Assembly (NCBI GenBank): GCA_024225635.1
Contig: JAAEMK010000919.1
Location: 1 to 64,000, forward strand
Direction of reading: 5' to 3'
DNA from: Desulfobacteraceae bacterium
GTDB lineage: Bacteria > Desulfobacterota > Desulfobacteria > Desulfobacterales > Desulfobacteraceae
DNA length: 64,000 bases
The notes beneath the pieces are model-generated. The model was not told the origin of the DNA. It ran no database searches and saw only the letters and a program-made list of their open reading frames with translations. The position numbers and the translations under genes are program-made. Numbering within the stretch: the first letter of the stretch is position 1; the number at the start of each line of letters is the position of its first letter. Below are positions 1 through 8,554 of the stretch, one piece after another.

Positions 1-102
1 AAGGTTACCTCAGATACATGTTCCAGAATAATAGCTAAAGTACGAAAAGTTGAAGATAAATTTTGGACAGAAGATTCGGAAAACGATGAACAGGACGAGT
101 AA
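1..102 (+). CDS. 3' end of an unidentified gene (partial)
   Basis: An open frame enters from the left edge and runs 33 codons to a TAA at 100-102. The tail is basic, then strongly acidic (ending SENDEQDE), a common look for a real C-terminus, but nothing in it identifies a family. It points toward the long minus-strand gene that ends at 215, so the two are convergent. That it is coding is inferred only from the open frame and its composition. Confidence 0.4.
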   Translation, partial: KVTSDTCSRIIAKVRKVEDKFWTEDSENDEQDE

Positions 103-153
103 AAATAAGGTATCAGTTCATCTGCCCGGGACTATAACCCTTTTCATGGTCTT

Positions 154-169
154 CCCGGATTTTTCCGGG
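154..169. terminator. short hairpin between convergent genes
   Basis: CCCGGA and TCCGGG form a 6-bp stem around a TTTT loop in the gap between the partial plus-strand gene and the minus-strand WD40 gene. It has no clear T tract, so it is only a weak terminator candidate, possibly working in both directions. Confidence 0.35.
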
Positions 170-214
170 GCACCAATCTCACTTTTTTACCATGGGTCCG
201 GATGGATACCGCCG

Positions 215-3200
215 TTAGGGGCGGTTTTCGTCCGACCCCATGTGGGGGAGGTCTTCTGCTTCCCACAGGGTGGGGCAGGCCGACCTTTCGTCCGGGTCAT
301 AGTAGGTAAGATGGGATAGGCCGTTGCCGCCACTGGTGTACCTGCCTTTTTCGTCAAGTGTGAGCCATCCGTCCTGAAAATTAATCAGAGTCATTAAACG
401 AGTTGCGGTGTCGGCATCCCAGAGAGCAGCAGTCTTATCATCACTTGCCGTTAATACCTGTTTTCCGTCTTTAGAGAAAACAGCGGAAATGACTGAATCT
501 TCATGGCCTTTAAATCGAGTTATGGGTGTGCCGGTCTCAATGTCCCAGATGGCGGCAGTCTTATCCTCACTTGCCGTTAATACCTGTTTTGCGTCTTTAG
601 AGAAAACAGCGGAATTGACTGAAGCCTCATGGCCTTTGAACCGTGTTATGAGTTCTCCAGTATCAAGTTTCCATAGAGCTGCAGTCCCATCCTCACTTGC
701 CGTTAATACATGTTTTCCGTCTTTGGAGAAAACAGCGGAATTGACTGAAGCCTCATGGCCTGTAAATTTTCTAATGGATGTGCCGGTCTCAATGTCCCAG
801 ATGGCGGCAGTCTTATCTATGCTTGCCGTTAATATCTGTTTCCCGTTCTTAGAGAAAACAGCGGAATTGACTGAATCCTCATGGCCTGTAAATTTTTTAA
901 TGGGTGTGCCGGTCTCAATGTCCCAGATGGCGGCAGTTTTATCATCACATGCCGTTAATACCTGTTTCTCGTCATCAGAGAAAACAGCGGATTTTACCGG
1001 CTCCTCATGACCTATAAACTGTATTATTTCTTTTTTTGTGTCAAGCTCCCAGAGCTTAACAGTATTATCATGTTGTGTAATTAATACCTTTGTTTCGTCT
1101 TTCGAAAAAACAGTTGAATAAATTCCAAAAAGAATGCCTTTAAATTGTCTAATGAGTTTACCCGTATCAAGTTCCCATAGGAAGACTGCAGTAGGACCTA
1201 CCGTTAATACATTTTGGGCGTCTTTAGAAAAAATGGCGTGATTGCCCCTATAATCGTGGATATTAAATTCTTTTATTAGTTTCCCCGTCTTAATGTCCCA
1301 GAGAGCAGCAACATCCAAAAGATCATTTACCATGAAAATTTTTTTTTGGTCCTTAGAGAAAACAGCGGGAGTGACCGAAGGAAAAGAATGGCCTTTAAAT
1401 CGTGTTATGGGTTTGCCGGTCTCAATGTCCCAGATGACGGCAGTATTATCTGCACTTGCCGTTAAAACTTTTTTTTCGTCCTTTGAAAAAATAGCTGAAT
1501 TGACATGGGAATCATGGCCTTTGAATTGTCTTATGAGGTTGCCCGTTTTAATATCCCAGATGGCGGCTGTCTTATCCTTACTTGTCGTTAATATCTGTTT
1601 TTCGTTCTTAGAGAAAATAGCGGAATGGATTGACTCCTCATGGCTCTTAAACGTTTTTATGGGTTTTTCAGTCTCAATGTCCCAGATGACAGCAGTCTTG
1701 TCATTGCTTGCGGTTAGTACTTTTTTCCCGTCCTTTGAAAAAACAGCGGAAGAGACCCAAGACTCATGGCCCTTAAATCGTTTTATGAGTTTCTCAGTCT
1801 CAATGTCCCAAAGAGCAGCTGTTTTATCCCTGCTTGCGGTTAGTACTTTTTTCCCGTCCTTTGAAAAAACAGCGGAATAGACCATTGACTTATGGCCCTT
1901 AAACCGTTTTATTCGTTTGCCAGTCTCAATGTCCCAGAGAGCAGCGGTCTCATCCCAGCTTGCCGTTAATACCTTTTTTTCGTCCTTTGAAAACATAGCG
2001 GAACAGACCATTGACTTATGGCCCCAAAATCGTCTTACAAGTCTACCTGTACCAAGATCCCATAAAGCGGCAGTCTTATCCCAGCTTGCCGTTAATATCG
2101 TTTTGTCATTCTTGGAAAAAACAGCGGAGTTCACAAGCATGAAATGGCCGGTTTGTAAAAGGGGGATAAGCTTTGTCGGAAGATCCGGCACTCCAGGCGG
2201 AATCTGCATAGCATAAGGGGCTGTCACGGCGGTGGTTACAGCGTCCTGCCAGTCAGCATCCTTTAAATTAGCGTCTGCAAACCTTGCCCCGTGGCAGTTT
2301 GCTTTCCTGAATGAAGCATGTTCGCAAATGGTTTTAACAAATATAGCTGCTGTGAGGTCGGCATTGTCAAATTTTGACCCTGAAAAATTCGTTTCCTTTG
2401 CCTTAACCTCGCCCATGGCAGCGTTGGTGAAATCAGCTTGGCTGTAGTCGGCATTCTCAAGTTTTGAACCGTTGAGCAGGGCTTTTGAAAAGTTGGCTCC
2501 CTTTGCCCGGACCATGGAGAGATCGCTCTTTTCAAGTAATGCCTCCCCAAGGTCCGCATTTCCGAGCCATGCTCCCTTAAGGTTCGTTCCCCTCAAGAGA
2601 GCCCCGTGAAGCCGGGCAGCATCAGGGACAAACGGTTTCATAAAATCGGCAATACCCGTGCCGTTTTTGTCACTATCCGAACGCCTGAATTGATAGTCTG
2701 CGTAGAAGTAGGCCAAAAGAAGAGCATTTTCGCTTGTTTGACGCCTGTATGAATCGGCAAGGATTTTTTGGATATGGTTTTTTAGTATTTCCCTGTTGTC
2801 GTCCTTTTCACTGTCGTCATTGTTCTGTCCGAGTTCCACAAGGTCGCAGAAGAATGCGGCGCATTCAGGGGTGATGGGTGCGGTGCGTAGAGCATCTGCC
2901 AGCTCTTTGGAGCCTTCTATAAGGGAAGAGAGGATGTGGCGCCCAAAGAAAAACTCCCTGAAGCTCTTGTGTGAAAAACTGTAGAATCCTTCCCTGCTCC
3001 TGATTAAAAAGGCTGCGGTCCTCAGCTCCAGGTCCACCCGGTCAGGGTCTATGCCGTCAAGAAGGCCGGGTTCCATTTTTTCAAGAACTGCTACCAGTTC
3101 CCTGTGATGAATCCTGTGCAGGGGCCTTCCCCACAGGTCAAAGGCAAGGTGCTCAAGGATTTTCTTGCGCAAATGCGGGCTTGTCTGGAGGGTGCCCCCG

Positions 3201-5422
3201 CTTTTGTCCTCCAGCCATTTGGTGGTGTATAAATGATAAAGGCCGGCCGGTGTTATTCCGTTTTTCGACCGGATCAGGTCGGGCAGGGACTTTACGATCA
3301 TCTCAAGCAGCACGGGCCTTGGGGCAAGGCTCGGCAGGTCATAGGTTTCCTGTATGAATTTTTCAGCCTGGATTGCCTGGTTGCTTGAAAGGTGCCGTTT
3401 CAGGAACATGCTGATCTGCTCTTTGTTAAAAAGCATCAGTTCATCAATGGTTCCGTCAAAGGCCCGGGCAAGCCGTCCCAGCTCCGAATCCTGGCTCACA
3501 AGATCGTCGGCAGTGCCGTAGAGTACGTCCTTTACATTCTGCTGATCCTTGAAAAAATGGGTGCGGCAGGTGATCAGAATCCTGCTTTTCTCTTTACTGC
3601 CCGGCCTGGACAGGGGTTTTAAAAGTTGCCGGAACTGGTCATCAATGCTTCTTCCTGCTGCTGCGGTGCCCATTTCATCAAACGCATCAAGCAGAAGCAC
3701 CACCCGGCCGGAAGAGAGAAGGTGGAGCAGGATCTCCGGGTTCCCGTTCCAGTCCGCATAATTCCTGAGATGCTCCTGGAGCAGCCCTTCAAGGGAGATG
3801 GCGTTGGGGAACTCCTTGAGATCAACGGCAATGGGTATGGGCATGTCAGGATCATCCCCATGTTTTGCCAGTTCATATGTGAAACGCTTGAAAAATGCGG
3901 TTTTGCCTGTGCCAAAGTCACCAAGGAGCAGCCAGAGCCTGCTTCCCTCGCCCGCGGCCCATTTCTTTGCATGCATGAGCAGGTCGGACCCCTGTTTATC
4001 CGGTGCTTTTTCAAGAAGCACACGCTGATCCACATAGGTCCGGGCAAGGTCGCTTCCTTCAAACTCCTGCTTTAGTTTTGCCAGGTAGGGGCCAAAATCA
4101 AAGAGCCGCTGCTCAAGCTCTTTGGGAGTAAAGGCAAGTATCTGGCTTGAATTGGCATATGTCAGTGCGGCAGGGGAGAAAGCGTTTGCCACCACCATGC
4201 CTTCCGCATGCATGGCTTTTGCCTGGTCTCCGTTCAGCCAGACAGCAAGTTTTTCCAGCACGTTTTTGCCCACGGGCTTTTGATGGTTCTTGCATTCCAC
4301 AAAGATGCATTCTGATCTCAGGCCGGACTGCTGTTTTGCGATAAGGTCCACCCTGTTGCCGTCAATATATTGTTCGGGTTCCACCTGGTACCCCAGCAGG
4401 GTCAGGAGTCTTGCAACACGGCTTTCAAATGTTTTGCCTTTTTCATGGCGAAGATCTTTTCTGTCTCCATGGGGAATATCGGGAAAGGCTGCGTCTTCTG
4501 CTTCAATATCTTCCCGGAGGCGGATCAGGTCATTCCGGAACTGGTCGGTTTTCCGGGCGATTTTGTCGTAGGCGGCCGCAATTTCCGATTCTTCGTCCTT
4601 AAGGGACAGCAGATCTTCCTTAAAAAGCAGGCGGCTGTCAAAGGGAATTTCCACCCGGGTTTCCATGTCCGTGTCGCTTGCAAGGCTTGGAAATTCTTTC
4701 TCCCAGACAGCCCTTCTGGCGTCAAGCAGTTTTTCCTGGTCCCTGGGGACAGGCGAGATCACCACCAACCTTTTAAGATCCGGGAGGGGGGCCCTTGCAA
4801 CGGCATGTTTTCCGTCTGCGGCATGCTTCAGGGCCCTGTCTATCTGCAGGAGGCCTGAAAGATTCTGGTTGCCGTAGCTGCCCACCAGGATGACGGTATG
4901 GGGCAGAATGGCGGTCATTAGCCCGCCCAGGTCCGTGATGCCGGTGCGGGCGTCAAGGAGAATGTGGTCGAATTCGCCGTTATCCGAAAAGTGGTCAAGA
5001 ATATTTCTGAACAGCTCAAGGCCCTGGTCCGGCTTTTTTTCCAGAAAATCCTGCCAGTGGATATCCTGGTAAAGTCCGGCGCTGTCCGCCTTGTCTCCAA
5101 AGGCAGGCAGGATGCTCAGGTTTTTGATTTCCGGCACAGGTTTAATAAGACCGGACAGGGCGTCAAGGGTCCCTGCATCAGGCAGGATGTTCTGTTTTTT
5201 CTCCTGGAGGTTGAGGAGCCATTCGAGAAATCCCTTTTTATGGGGGGAGGCAGGCGTTAAGGCTGGAATGAAATGCATGCCGGGAGCTTCCACGTCAAGG
5301 TCCCAAAGCAAAACCTTTCGTCCCATTCCGGCAAGGAGCGCTCCAGTGTTTGCAAGAAGCATTGTGCGGCCCACGCCGCCCTTATAACTGTAAAAGGTTG
5401 TGATATGGGTTTGGTAGCTCAT
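215..5422 (-). CDS. ParA-like / PD-(D/E)xK / NACHT / pentapeptide / WD40 fusion protein (candidate conflict-system NTPase)
   Basis: This 1735-residue protein joins five modules. Residues 1 to about 295 are a ParA/MinD-like ATPase with the variant Walker A YSYKGGVGRT and, after it, DLDVEAPG. About 325-430 is an Mrr/PD-(D/E)xK nuclease-like domain (GKTFESRVARLLTLLGY, then VDLIAK and VECKNHQKP). About 490-800 is a NACHT-type STAND NTPase with Walker A GDFGTGKT near 499 and Walker B VVLLLDAFDEMG near 572. About 930-1055 is a pentapeptide-repeat segment (A(D/N)Lxx pattern). About 1092-1677 holds 14 WD40 repeats, enough for two seven-bladed propellers, followed by a short tail with GWLTLDEKGRY. It is the last gene of an operon, starting 5 bp after the winged-helix gene. 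STAND proteins with WD40 sensors and nuclease effectors are known in bacterial immunity. Here the WD40 part would sense, NACHT would switch and the nuclease domain would act. The domain calls are solid; the defence role is inferred. Confidence 0.85.
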   Translation of the reverse strand: MSYQTHITTFYSYKGGVGRTMLLANTGALLAGMGRKVLLWDLDVEAPGMHFIPALTPASPHKKGFLEWLLNLQEKKQNILPDAGTLDALSGLIKPVPEIKNLSILPAFGDKADSAGLYQDIHWQDFLEKKPDQGLELFRNILDHFSDNGEFDHILLDARTGITDLGGLMTAILPHTVILVGSYGNQNLSGLLQIDRALKHAADGKHAVARAPLPDLKRLVVISPVPRDQEKLLDARRAVWEKEFPSLASDTDMETRVEIPFDSRLLFKEDLLSLKDEESEIAAAYDKIARKTDQFRNDLIRLREDIEAEDAAFPDIPHGDRKDLRHEKGKTFESRVARLLTLLGYQVEPEQYIDGNRVDLIAKQQSGLRSECIFVECKNHQKPVGKNVLEKLAVWLNGDQAKAMHAEGMVVANAFSPAALTYANSSQILAFTPKELEQRLFDFGPYLAKLKQEFEGSDLARTYVDQRVLLEKAPDKQGSDLLMHAKKWAAGEGSRLWLLLGDFGTGKTAFFKRFTYELAKHGDDPDMPIPIAVDLKEFPNAISLEGLLQEHLRNYADWNGNPEILLHLLSSGRVVLLLDAFDEMGTAAAGRSIDDQFRQLLKPLSRPGSKEKSRILITCRTHFFKDQQNVKDVLYGTADDLVSQDSELGRLARAFDGTIDELMLFNKEQISMFLKRHLSSNQAIQAEKFIQETYDLPSLAPRPVLLEMIVKSLPDLIRSKNGITPAGLYHLYTTKWLEDKSGGTLQTSPHLRKKILEHLAFDLWGRPLHRIHHRELVAVLEKMEPGLLDGIDPDRVDLELRTAAFLIRSREGFYSFSHKSFREFFFGRHILSSLIEGSKELADALRTAPITPECAAFFCDLVELGQNNDDSEKDDNREILKNHIQKILADSYRRQTSENALLLAYFYADYQFRRSDSDKNGTGIADFMKPFVPDAARLHGALLRGTNLKGAWLGNADLGEALLEKSDLSMVRAKGANFSKALLNGSKLENADYSQADFTNAAMGEVKAKETNFSGSKFDNADLTAAIFVKTICEHASFRKANCHGARFADANLKDADWQDAVTTAVTAPYAMQIPPGVPDLPTKLIPLLQTGHFMLVNSAVFSKNDKTILTASWDKTAALWDLGTGRLVRRFWGHKSMVCSAMFSKDEKKVLTASWDETAALWDIETGKRIKRFKGHKSMVYSAVFSKDGKKVLTASRDKTAALWDIETEKLIKRFKGHESWVSSAVFSKDGKKVLTASNDKTAVIWDIETEKPIKTFKSHEESIHSAIFSKNEKQILTTSKDKTAAIWDIKTGNLIRQFKGHDSHVNSAIFSKDEKKVLTASADNTAVIWDIETGKPITRFKGHSFPSVTPAVFSKDQKKIFMVNDLLDVAALWDIKTGKLIKEFNIHDYRGNHAIFSKDAQNVLTVGPTAVFLWELDTGKLIRQFKGILFGIYSTVFSKDETKVLITQHDNTVKLWELDTKKEIIQFIGHEEPVKSAVFSDDEKQVLTACDDKTAAIWDIETGTPIKKFTGHEDSVNSAVFSKNGKQILTASIDKTAAIWDIETGTSIRKFTGHEASVNSAVFSKDGKHVLTASEDGTAALWKLDTGELITRFKGHEASVNSAVFSKDAKQVLTASEDKTAAIWDIETGTPITRFKGHEDSVISAVFSKDGKQVLTASDDKTAALWDADTATRLMTLINFQDGWLTLDEKGRYTSGGNGLSHLTYYDPDERSACPTLWEAEDLPHMGSDENRP
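392..2149 (-). repeat. tandem WD40-coding repeats (14 units of about 126 bp)
   Basis: Fourteen units of about 42 codons encode GHxxxVxSAVFSKDxKxVLTASxDKTAAIWDIETGxxIxxF. Units at the C-terminal end (about 400-1010) and the N-terminal end (about 1640-2150) are very alike at DNA level, with recurring blocks such as GTCTCAATGTCCCAGA. Three central units (about 1010-1400) are degenerate, for example lacking the GH and the usual D-x-T. The pattern suggests recent unit duplication or gene conversion at both ends. Confidence 0.85.
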
Positions 5423-5427
5423 TGATG

Positions 5428-6060
5428 TTATACCGCTTCCTTCAGTCGCAAATAGCTTGCTCCCCGTTTGGTTTCAGAATTTATGGATGGGATTTTGGGG
5501 TTGCAGACACTGCTGTTTGCGCCTGCTGAATAGATCTTTTCCCGGCCCACCGTGTAAGACTCTATCAACTCCGAAGTTTCCATCATATTGAGTATCCGTG
5601 TCAGGTTGGCGGGTTTCAGGTTGAGTGTTTCCTTGATCTGTTTCCTGCTGACAGTTCCTTTTTCAAGAATCAGCTCAAGGATCTCCTTGACGTTTTTGCG
5701 GTTCATCAGATGATACGGTGCATCGCTTTCAAGCGCTGCAAGACGGCTTTCAAGGATTTCAAGGTAGGCTGTCCATCTTGCGCCATAGGGTTTGTCCAGA
5801 TGATCCAGCTTTTTTATTCGTACCGGAAGGGTGACCTTGTCCATATGTTCGGCAAATGTCCGGAGGTCTTTTACCGTGCTTTGTCCTCGTTTTGCCGTGC
5901 AGACAAGCCGGATAAGCCGCTGTCTGTATATGTAATCCAGGACCTGGGCCTGGCGTTCTTCAAAGGCATCTATTTTAATAACCGTTTCCGTAAGGTCATC
6001 AATGGATACTGATTCCGCCAGGCTTTCGGGTATACAATGGATAAGATCGATGTAGCTCAT
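5428..6060 (-). CDS. winged-helix protein of the conflict operon
   Basis: This is a 210-residue protein. Residues about 120-180 form a winged helix (VKEILELILEKGTVSRKQI, then LKPANLTRILNMMETSELI and a YTVGREKIYSAG wing), like MarR/ArsR-type DNA-binding domains. The N-terminal 110 residues are mostly helical and basic and match nothing I recognise. The start has AAAGG six bases upstream of ATG. It lies 35 bp after the nitrilase-like gene and 5 bp before the giant NACHT/WD40 gene, so the three are almost certainly cotranscribed. It may repress its own operon or act as an adaptor for the NTPase; the sequence does not decide which. Confidence 0.7.
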   Translation of the reverse strand: MSYIDLIHCIPESLAESVSIDDLTETVIKIDAFEERQAQVLDYIYRQRLIRLVCTAKRGQSTVKDLRTFAEHMDKVTLPVRIKKLDHLDKPYGARWTAYLEILESRLAALESDAPYHLMNRKNVKEILELILEKGTVSRKQIKETLNLKPANLTRILNMMETSELIESYTVGREKIYSAGANSSVCNPKIPSINSETKRGASYLRLKEAV

Positions 6061-6095
6061 AATGAACCTTTATGAAGTGTTTTTATTTGAACTGT

Positions 6096-7331
6096 TCAGT
6101 TTTGTTCAGTATTGCAGCGGGCGTATTCAATGTCAACAGAAATACAGCGGTTTTCCGGTGATATCTCTATTGGAGACTTTGAAAAACATACAAATCCATG
6201 ATCTTTGTCTTCACCCGAAGGGGTTTGGTTGGAAAGTGCCGTAATTGTCCCATGGGCGCGGTTCAGGGCTTTTGCCCTTCTTAAATGGGCGCTGATGTTG
6301 CTTGTTCCTCCAAAAGCAGGAACAAGAAACCAGTCAGCGCCTATCTGTTCCCAAAGATGGCTGAAGGGAGATCCTTCCTCGCAGAAATCGATACAGGTGG
6401 GTATACCGATGAGCCCGATTTGCGTGTCCAGAAGATCAATCCTGTTGCCCGTGGAAATTTTTTCGCATTTTCCGAGATTCCCGGCGGGTTTCAGCTTGCA
6501 GTGTGAAAGAAGCGGCCTGCCTGTTGGACCGAATAATTCACTGAAATTATAAAATTTGCCATTAAACTCCTGGTGAAATGTTCCAGGCAGGACAAAGCAG
6601 AAGGTATGACCGTTTTCGTCCAGCCATAAAGAGATCCGGTCTCGCAGATCCGGGCATATTGCGAGTTCAGGAAACACAACAATGTCTGCTTTGGCTGTTG
6701 CAGCTTCGTTCAGAAGGTTTTCAATGCCCTTCCACCGTTCTTCACGATCCGTAAGCCCTTTGGCCAGAAAATTCGGCCGGTGTTCTTCTTCCCAGTCAGG
6801 CTCAATGCCGTCCGGAAAGCTGCCGACATAGACCCGCATCTCCTCTTTGTCGGACAACAGGCTGTCGTCAAACCCGATTAACGGTAGTTTCTTAATGGAT
6901 ACGCTTAATCCCTTGATCTTTTCCGGGATTATCCAGTGATGTTGCAGATGGGTACGAAAATGGCCTGTCTTTTTAGCGTGATTGATATCTTTGACATGTC
7001 TCGCCTGTCGATGGATGATAAAAGTTTCGCCGTCTATCTCCACAAGTGGAGGCGGTGCGTCATGTTTGGTGCCATAGCGAAGAAAAAGATACTCATCAAG
7101 GGCCTCAAGGATGGCCAATGGAAATGTGGCGGGAAGATTTTTGATTTTTAGTGGTTCGTTTTCAATGAGATGGGCAATGATATTTTCTTTTGCATCATTG
7201 TGTCCGGCCTTATCATCCCGTGTCGCATTCCCTGCTTCCTGGAAACCGGAATAATCGTTTTCCAAACGCCGCCATAAGGTCACCAACGCCTTATGAATAT
7301 CTGTTGTCATCAGTTCAAGAATGGTTTTCAT
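6096..7331 (-). CDS. carbon-nitrogen hydrolase (nitrilase-fold) protein
   Basis: A 411-residue protein whose C-terminal two thirds is a nitrilase/CN-hydrolase domain. The expected Glu-Lys-Cys catalytic triad is visible: Glu in IVVFPELA, Lys in LSHCKLKP and Cys in IGIPTCIDFCEE. The N-terminal 130 residues are not recognised. I start at the ATG at 7331, preceded by GGGG. A TTG three codons upstream is an alternative. It is the first gene of the operon with the winged-helix gene and the NACHT/WD40 gene. Nitrilase-fold enzymes hydrolyse nitriles or amides. In this setting it is more likely an effector or signal-processing enzyme of the conflict system than a housekeeping amidase, but that is inferred from neighbours only. 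Confidence 0.8.
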   Translation of the reverse strand: MKTILELMTTDIHKALVTLWRRLENDYSGFQEAGNATRDDKAGHNDAKENIIAHLIENEPLKIKNLPATFPLAILEALDEYLFLRYGTKHDAPPPLVEIDGETFIIHRQARHVKDINHAKKTGHFRTHLQHHWIIPEKIKGLSVSIKKLPLIGFDDSLLSDKEEMRVYVGSFPDGIEPDWEEEHRPNFLAKGLTDREERWKGIENLLNEAATAKADIVVFPELAICPDLRDRISLWLDENGHTFCFVLPGTFHQEFNGKFYNFSELFGPTGRPLLSHCKLKPAGNLGKCEKISTGNRIDLLDTQIGLIGIPTCIDFCEEGSPFSHLWEQIGADWFLVPAFGGTSNISAHLRRAKALNRAHGTITALSNQTPSGEDKDHGFVCFSKSPIEISPENRCISVDIEYARCNTEQN

Positions 7332-7728
7332 ATGCCCCAATACAACCAGGAAAAATATTTGTCTTCTAAGCTCTCATCGAATTTGCCCGGCCATAATGAT
7401 GAAGATTATTATGACCATGGCAATGTTCATATCAAATAAACCTGAAAAGCTCTAATAATTTCCCCTGAGTTGATCGGGATCTATTTCACCAACCCCGGTA
7501 TGATTTTGAAATCAACCGCTGGGGAGACCTTGACGCCCATTGCAGGTGCATCTCAGGCACCGATCCTTAAAAAAGAAAATTGAAAAAATGGTACCTATGG
7601 CGTATATGAACACATTCTAGTTAATGGTACTGCTGAATGGAAATGCCGGACCTGTCGCAATACAGGGAGGTCAAACCACGGGGCCCGGGGCGGACAGCCG
7701 GGGGCCTTGGAAACAAAGGAGAACGATA
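7332..7728. other. divergent intergenic region, with a hydrophobic micro-ORF
   Basis: This 397-bp gap separates the minus-strand conflict operon from the plus-strand PEP-CTERM gene and must hold both promoters; no clear -35/-10 pair stands out. On the minus strand, 7430 to 7374 reads MNIAMVIIIFIIMAGQIR and stop, an 18-residue strongly hydrophobic peptide about 40 bp before the nitrilase-like gene. It has only a weak AGG ten bases upstream, so it may be chance. Confidence 0.4.
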
Positions 7729-8295
7729 GTGAAACGATTAATATTCATGGTAACAGTATTTTTAATGACGGGATGTTCGTTTGGAACAGCATTCGCAGGT
7801 CCTGTGTTGATAACCGACTTAGAGACGAGAGATGGGGGGATCTTTGATGGCTCCTGGCGTATCTACGGCGTCAGCGAACACGCAGGTCACAATAATGTAT
7901 TTATGAGTTCTAACTTCCAGCTGCTCAATAATCCCCCCAAAGAGGGCGATACAACTTACAACCCATGGGAAAGCGATGGGAATATTACCTCTGATCTATT
8001 GGGTTGCAGTTATGTCGATCTGAATGCGGGTAAAAAAAAATCGCAAGTGTTTCTGCGTGAGAGTATGTGGGCAGAGCCAGGCAATCTTCCCGCGCAAGAG
8101 GGAATTGGAATATGGTATGAGATGAAGGATCGGGATACGTTTATATTTCATTTTAACGACATCGCCATGGACAATAATTATCACGACTTTACTGTTCGGG
8201 CAGAACGGCAGACGAGTTCCGTTCCCCTTCCTGGAGCCCTCTGGCTCTTGGGGGCGGGGCTGATCGGTGTCGCAGGGTTCAGAAAAAAACAATAG
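7729..8295 (+). CDS. exported protein with PEP-CTERM-type sorting tail
   Basis: A 188-residue protein starting at GTG 7729, chosen because AAGGAG lies just upstream and the signal peptide (KRLIFMVTVFLMTGCSFGTAFA) begins there. The C-terminus has the tripartite sorting signal of the PEP-CTERM/exosortase system in its VPLP variant: VPLPGALWLLGAGLIGV, then the basic end FRKKQ. The middle (about 25-160) is Gly/Asp/Asn-rich with no recognised catalytic motif. In the family, such proteins are exported, cleaved and processed by an exosortase at the cell surface, often with extracellular polymer production. No exosortase is in this window. It is monocistronic, ending before a hairpin at 8315. Confidence 0.75.
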   Translation: MKRLIFMVTVFLMTGCSFGTAFAGPVLITDLETRDGGIFDGSWRIYGVSEHAGHNNVFMSSNFQLLNNPPKEGDTTYNPWESDGNITSDLLGCSYVDLNAGKKKSQVFLRESMWAEPGNLPAQEGIGIWYEMKDRDTFIFHFNDIAMDNNYHDFTVRAERQTSSVPLPGALWLLGAGLIGVAGFRKKQ

Positions 8296-8314
8296 GACCT
8301 TACGGGAAAAGTGG

Positions 8315-8345
8315 CTGGATTAGGCGTCGGATGCTCCTAATCCAG
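8315..8345. terminator. 10-bp inverted repeat after the PEP-CTERM gene
   Basis: CTGGATTAGG and CCTAATCCAG form a perfect 10-bp stem with an 11-nt loop, 20 bp after the stop of the PEP-CTERM gene. No strong T run follows on the plus strand. Probably a terminator serving convergent transcription. Confidence 0.5.
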
Positions 8346-8528
8346 CACGCCATTGCCGGGTCTTTTGGATTCCAGTTTTTTGTGGGAAAGGCGATCGCGC
8401 ATGATAAAGGCGATGGACCCATCCTCCATCACATGGGGTCTTGAATAAATGCCTACGCAGGACTCCTCGTCCTTAAGTGGTTTCAAAATAATCGTACAAA
8501 TCCATTTCTCATCCTCCTCTTTGGGTGT
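8337..8528 (-). pseudogene. 63-codon open frame without a good start, possible remnant or small gene
   Basis: The minus strand is open from just after a TAA (8529-8531) to TAG at 8337-8339. The frame reads KEEDEKWICTIILKPLKDEE and later VMEDGSIAFIMRDRLSHKK, which has a protein-like look. AGGAGG sits at the expected place, but the ATG seven bases after it opens a different frame that stops after ten codons. In-frame ATG/GTG codons occur only in the middle. It follows the LysR gene on the same strand. Either a frameshifted small gene or chance. Confidence 0.3.
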
Positions 8529-8554
8529 TTAAAACAGTGTCTTTTTTACTCGTG

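Noticed and set aside
392..2149. CRISPR-like direct repeats
   Set aside because: The repeats are about 126 bp, coding and without spacers; they are WD40 units.
408..2216. Several plus-strand ORFs with repeated VSMSQMAAVLSSLAVNTCF-like sequence
   Set aside because: They are the antisense of the WD40 repeats; the minus-strand reading has clear WD40 and domain structure.
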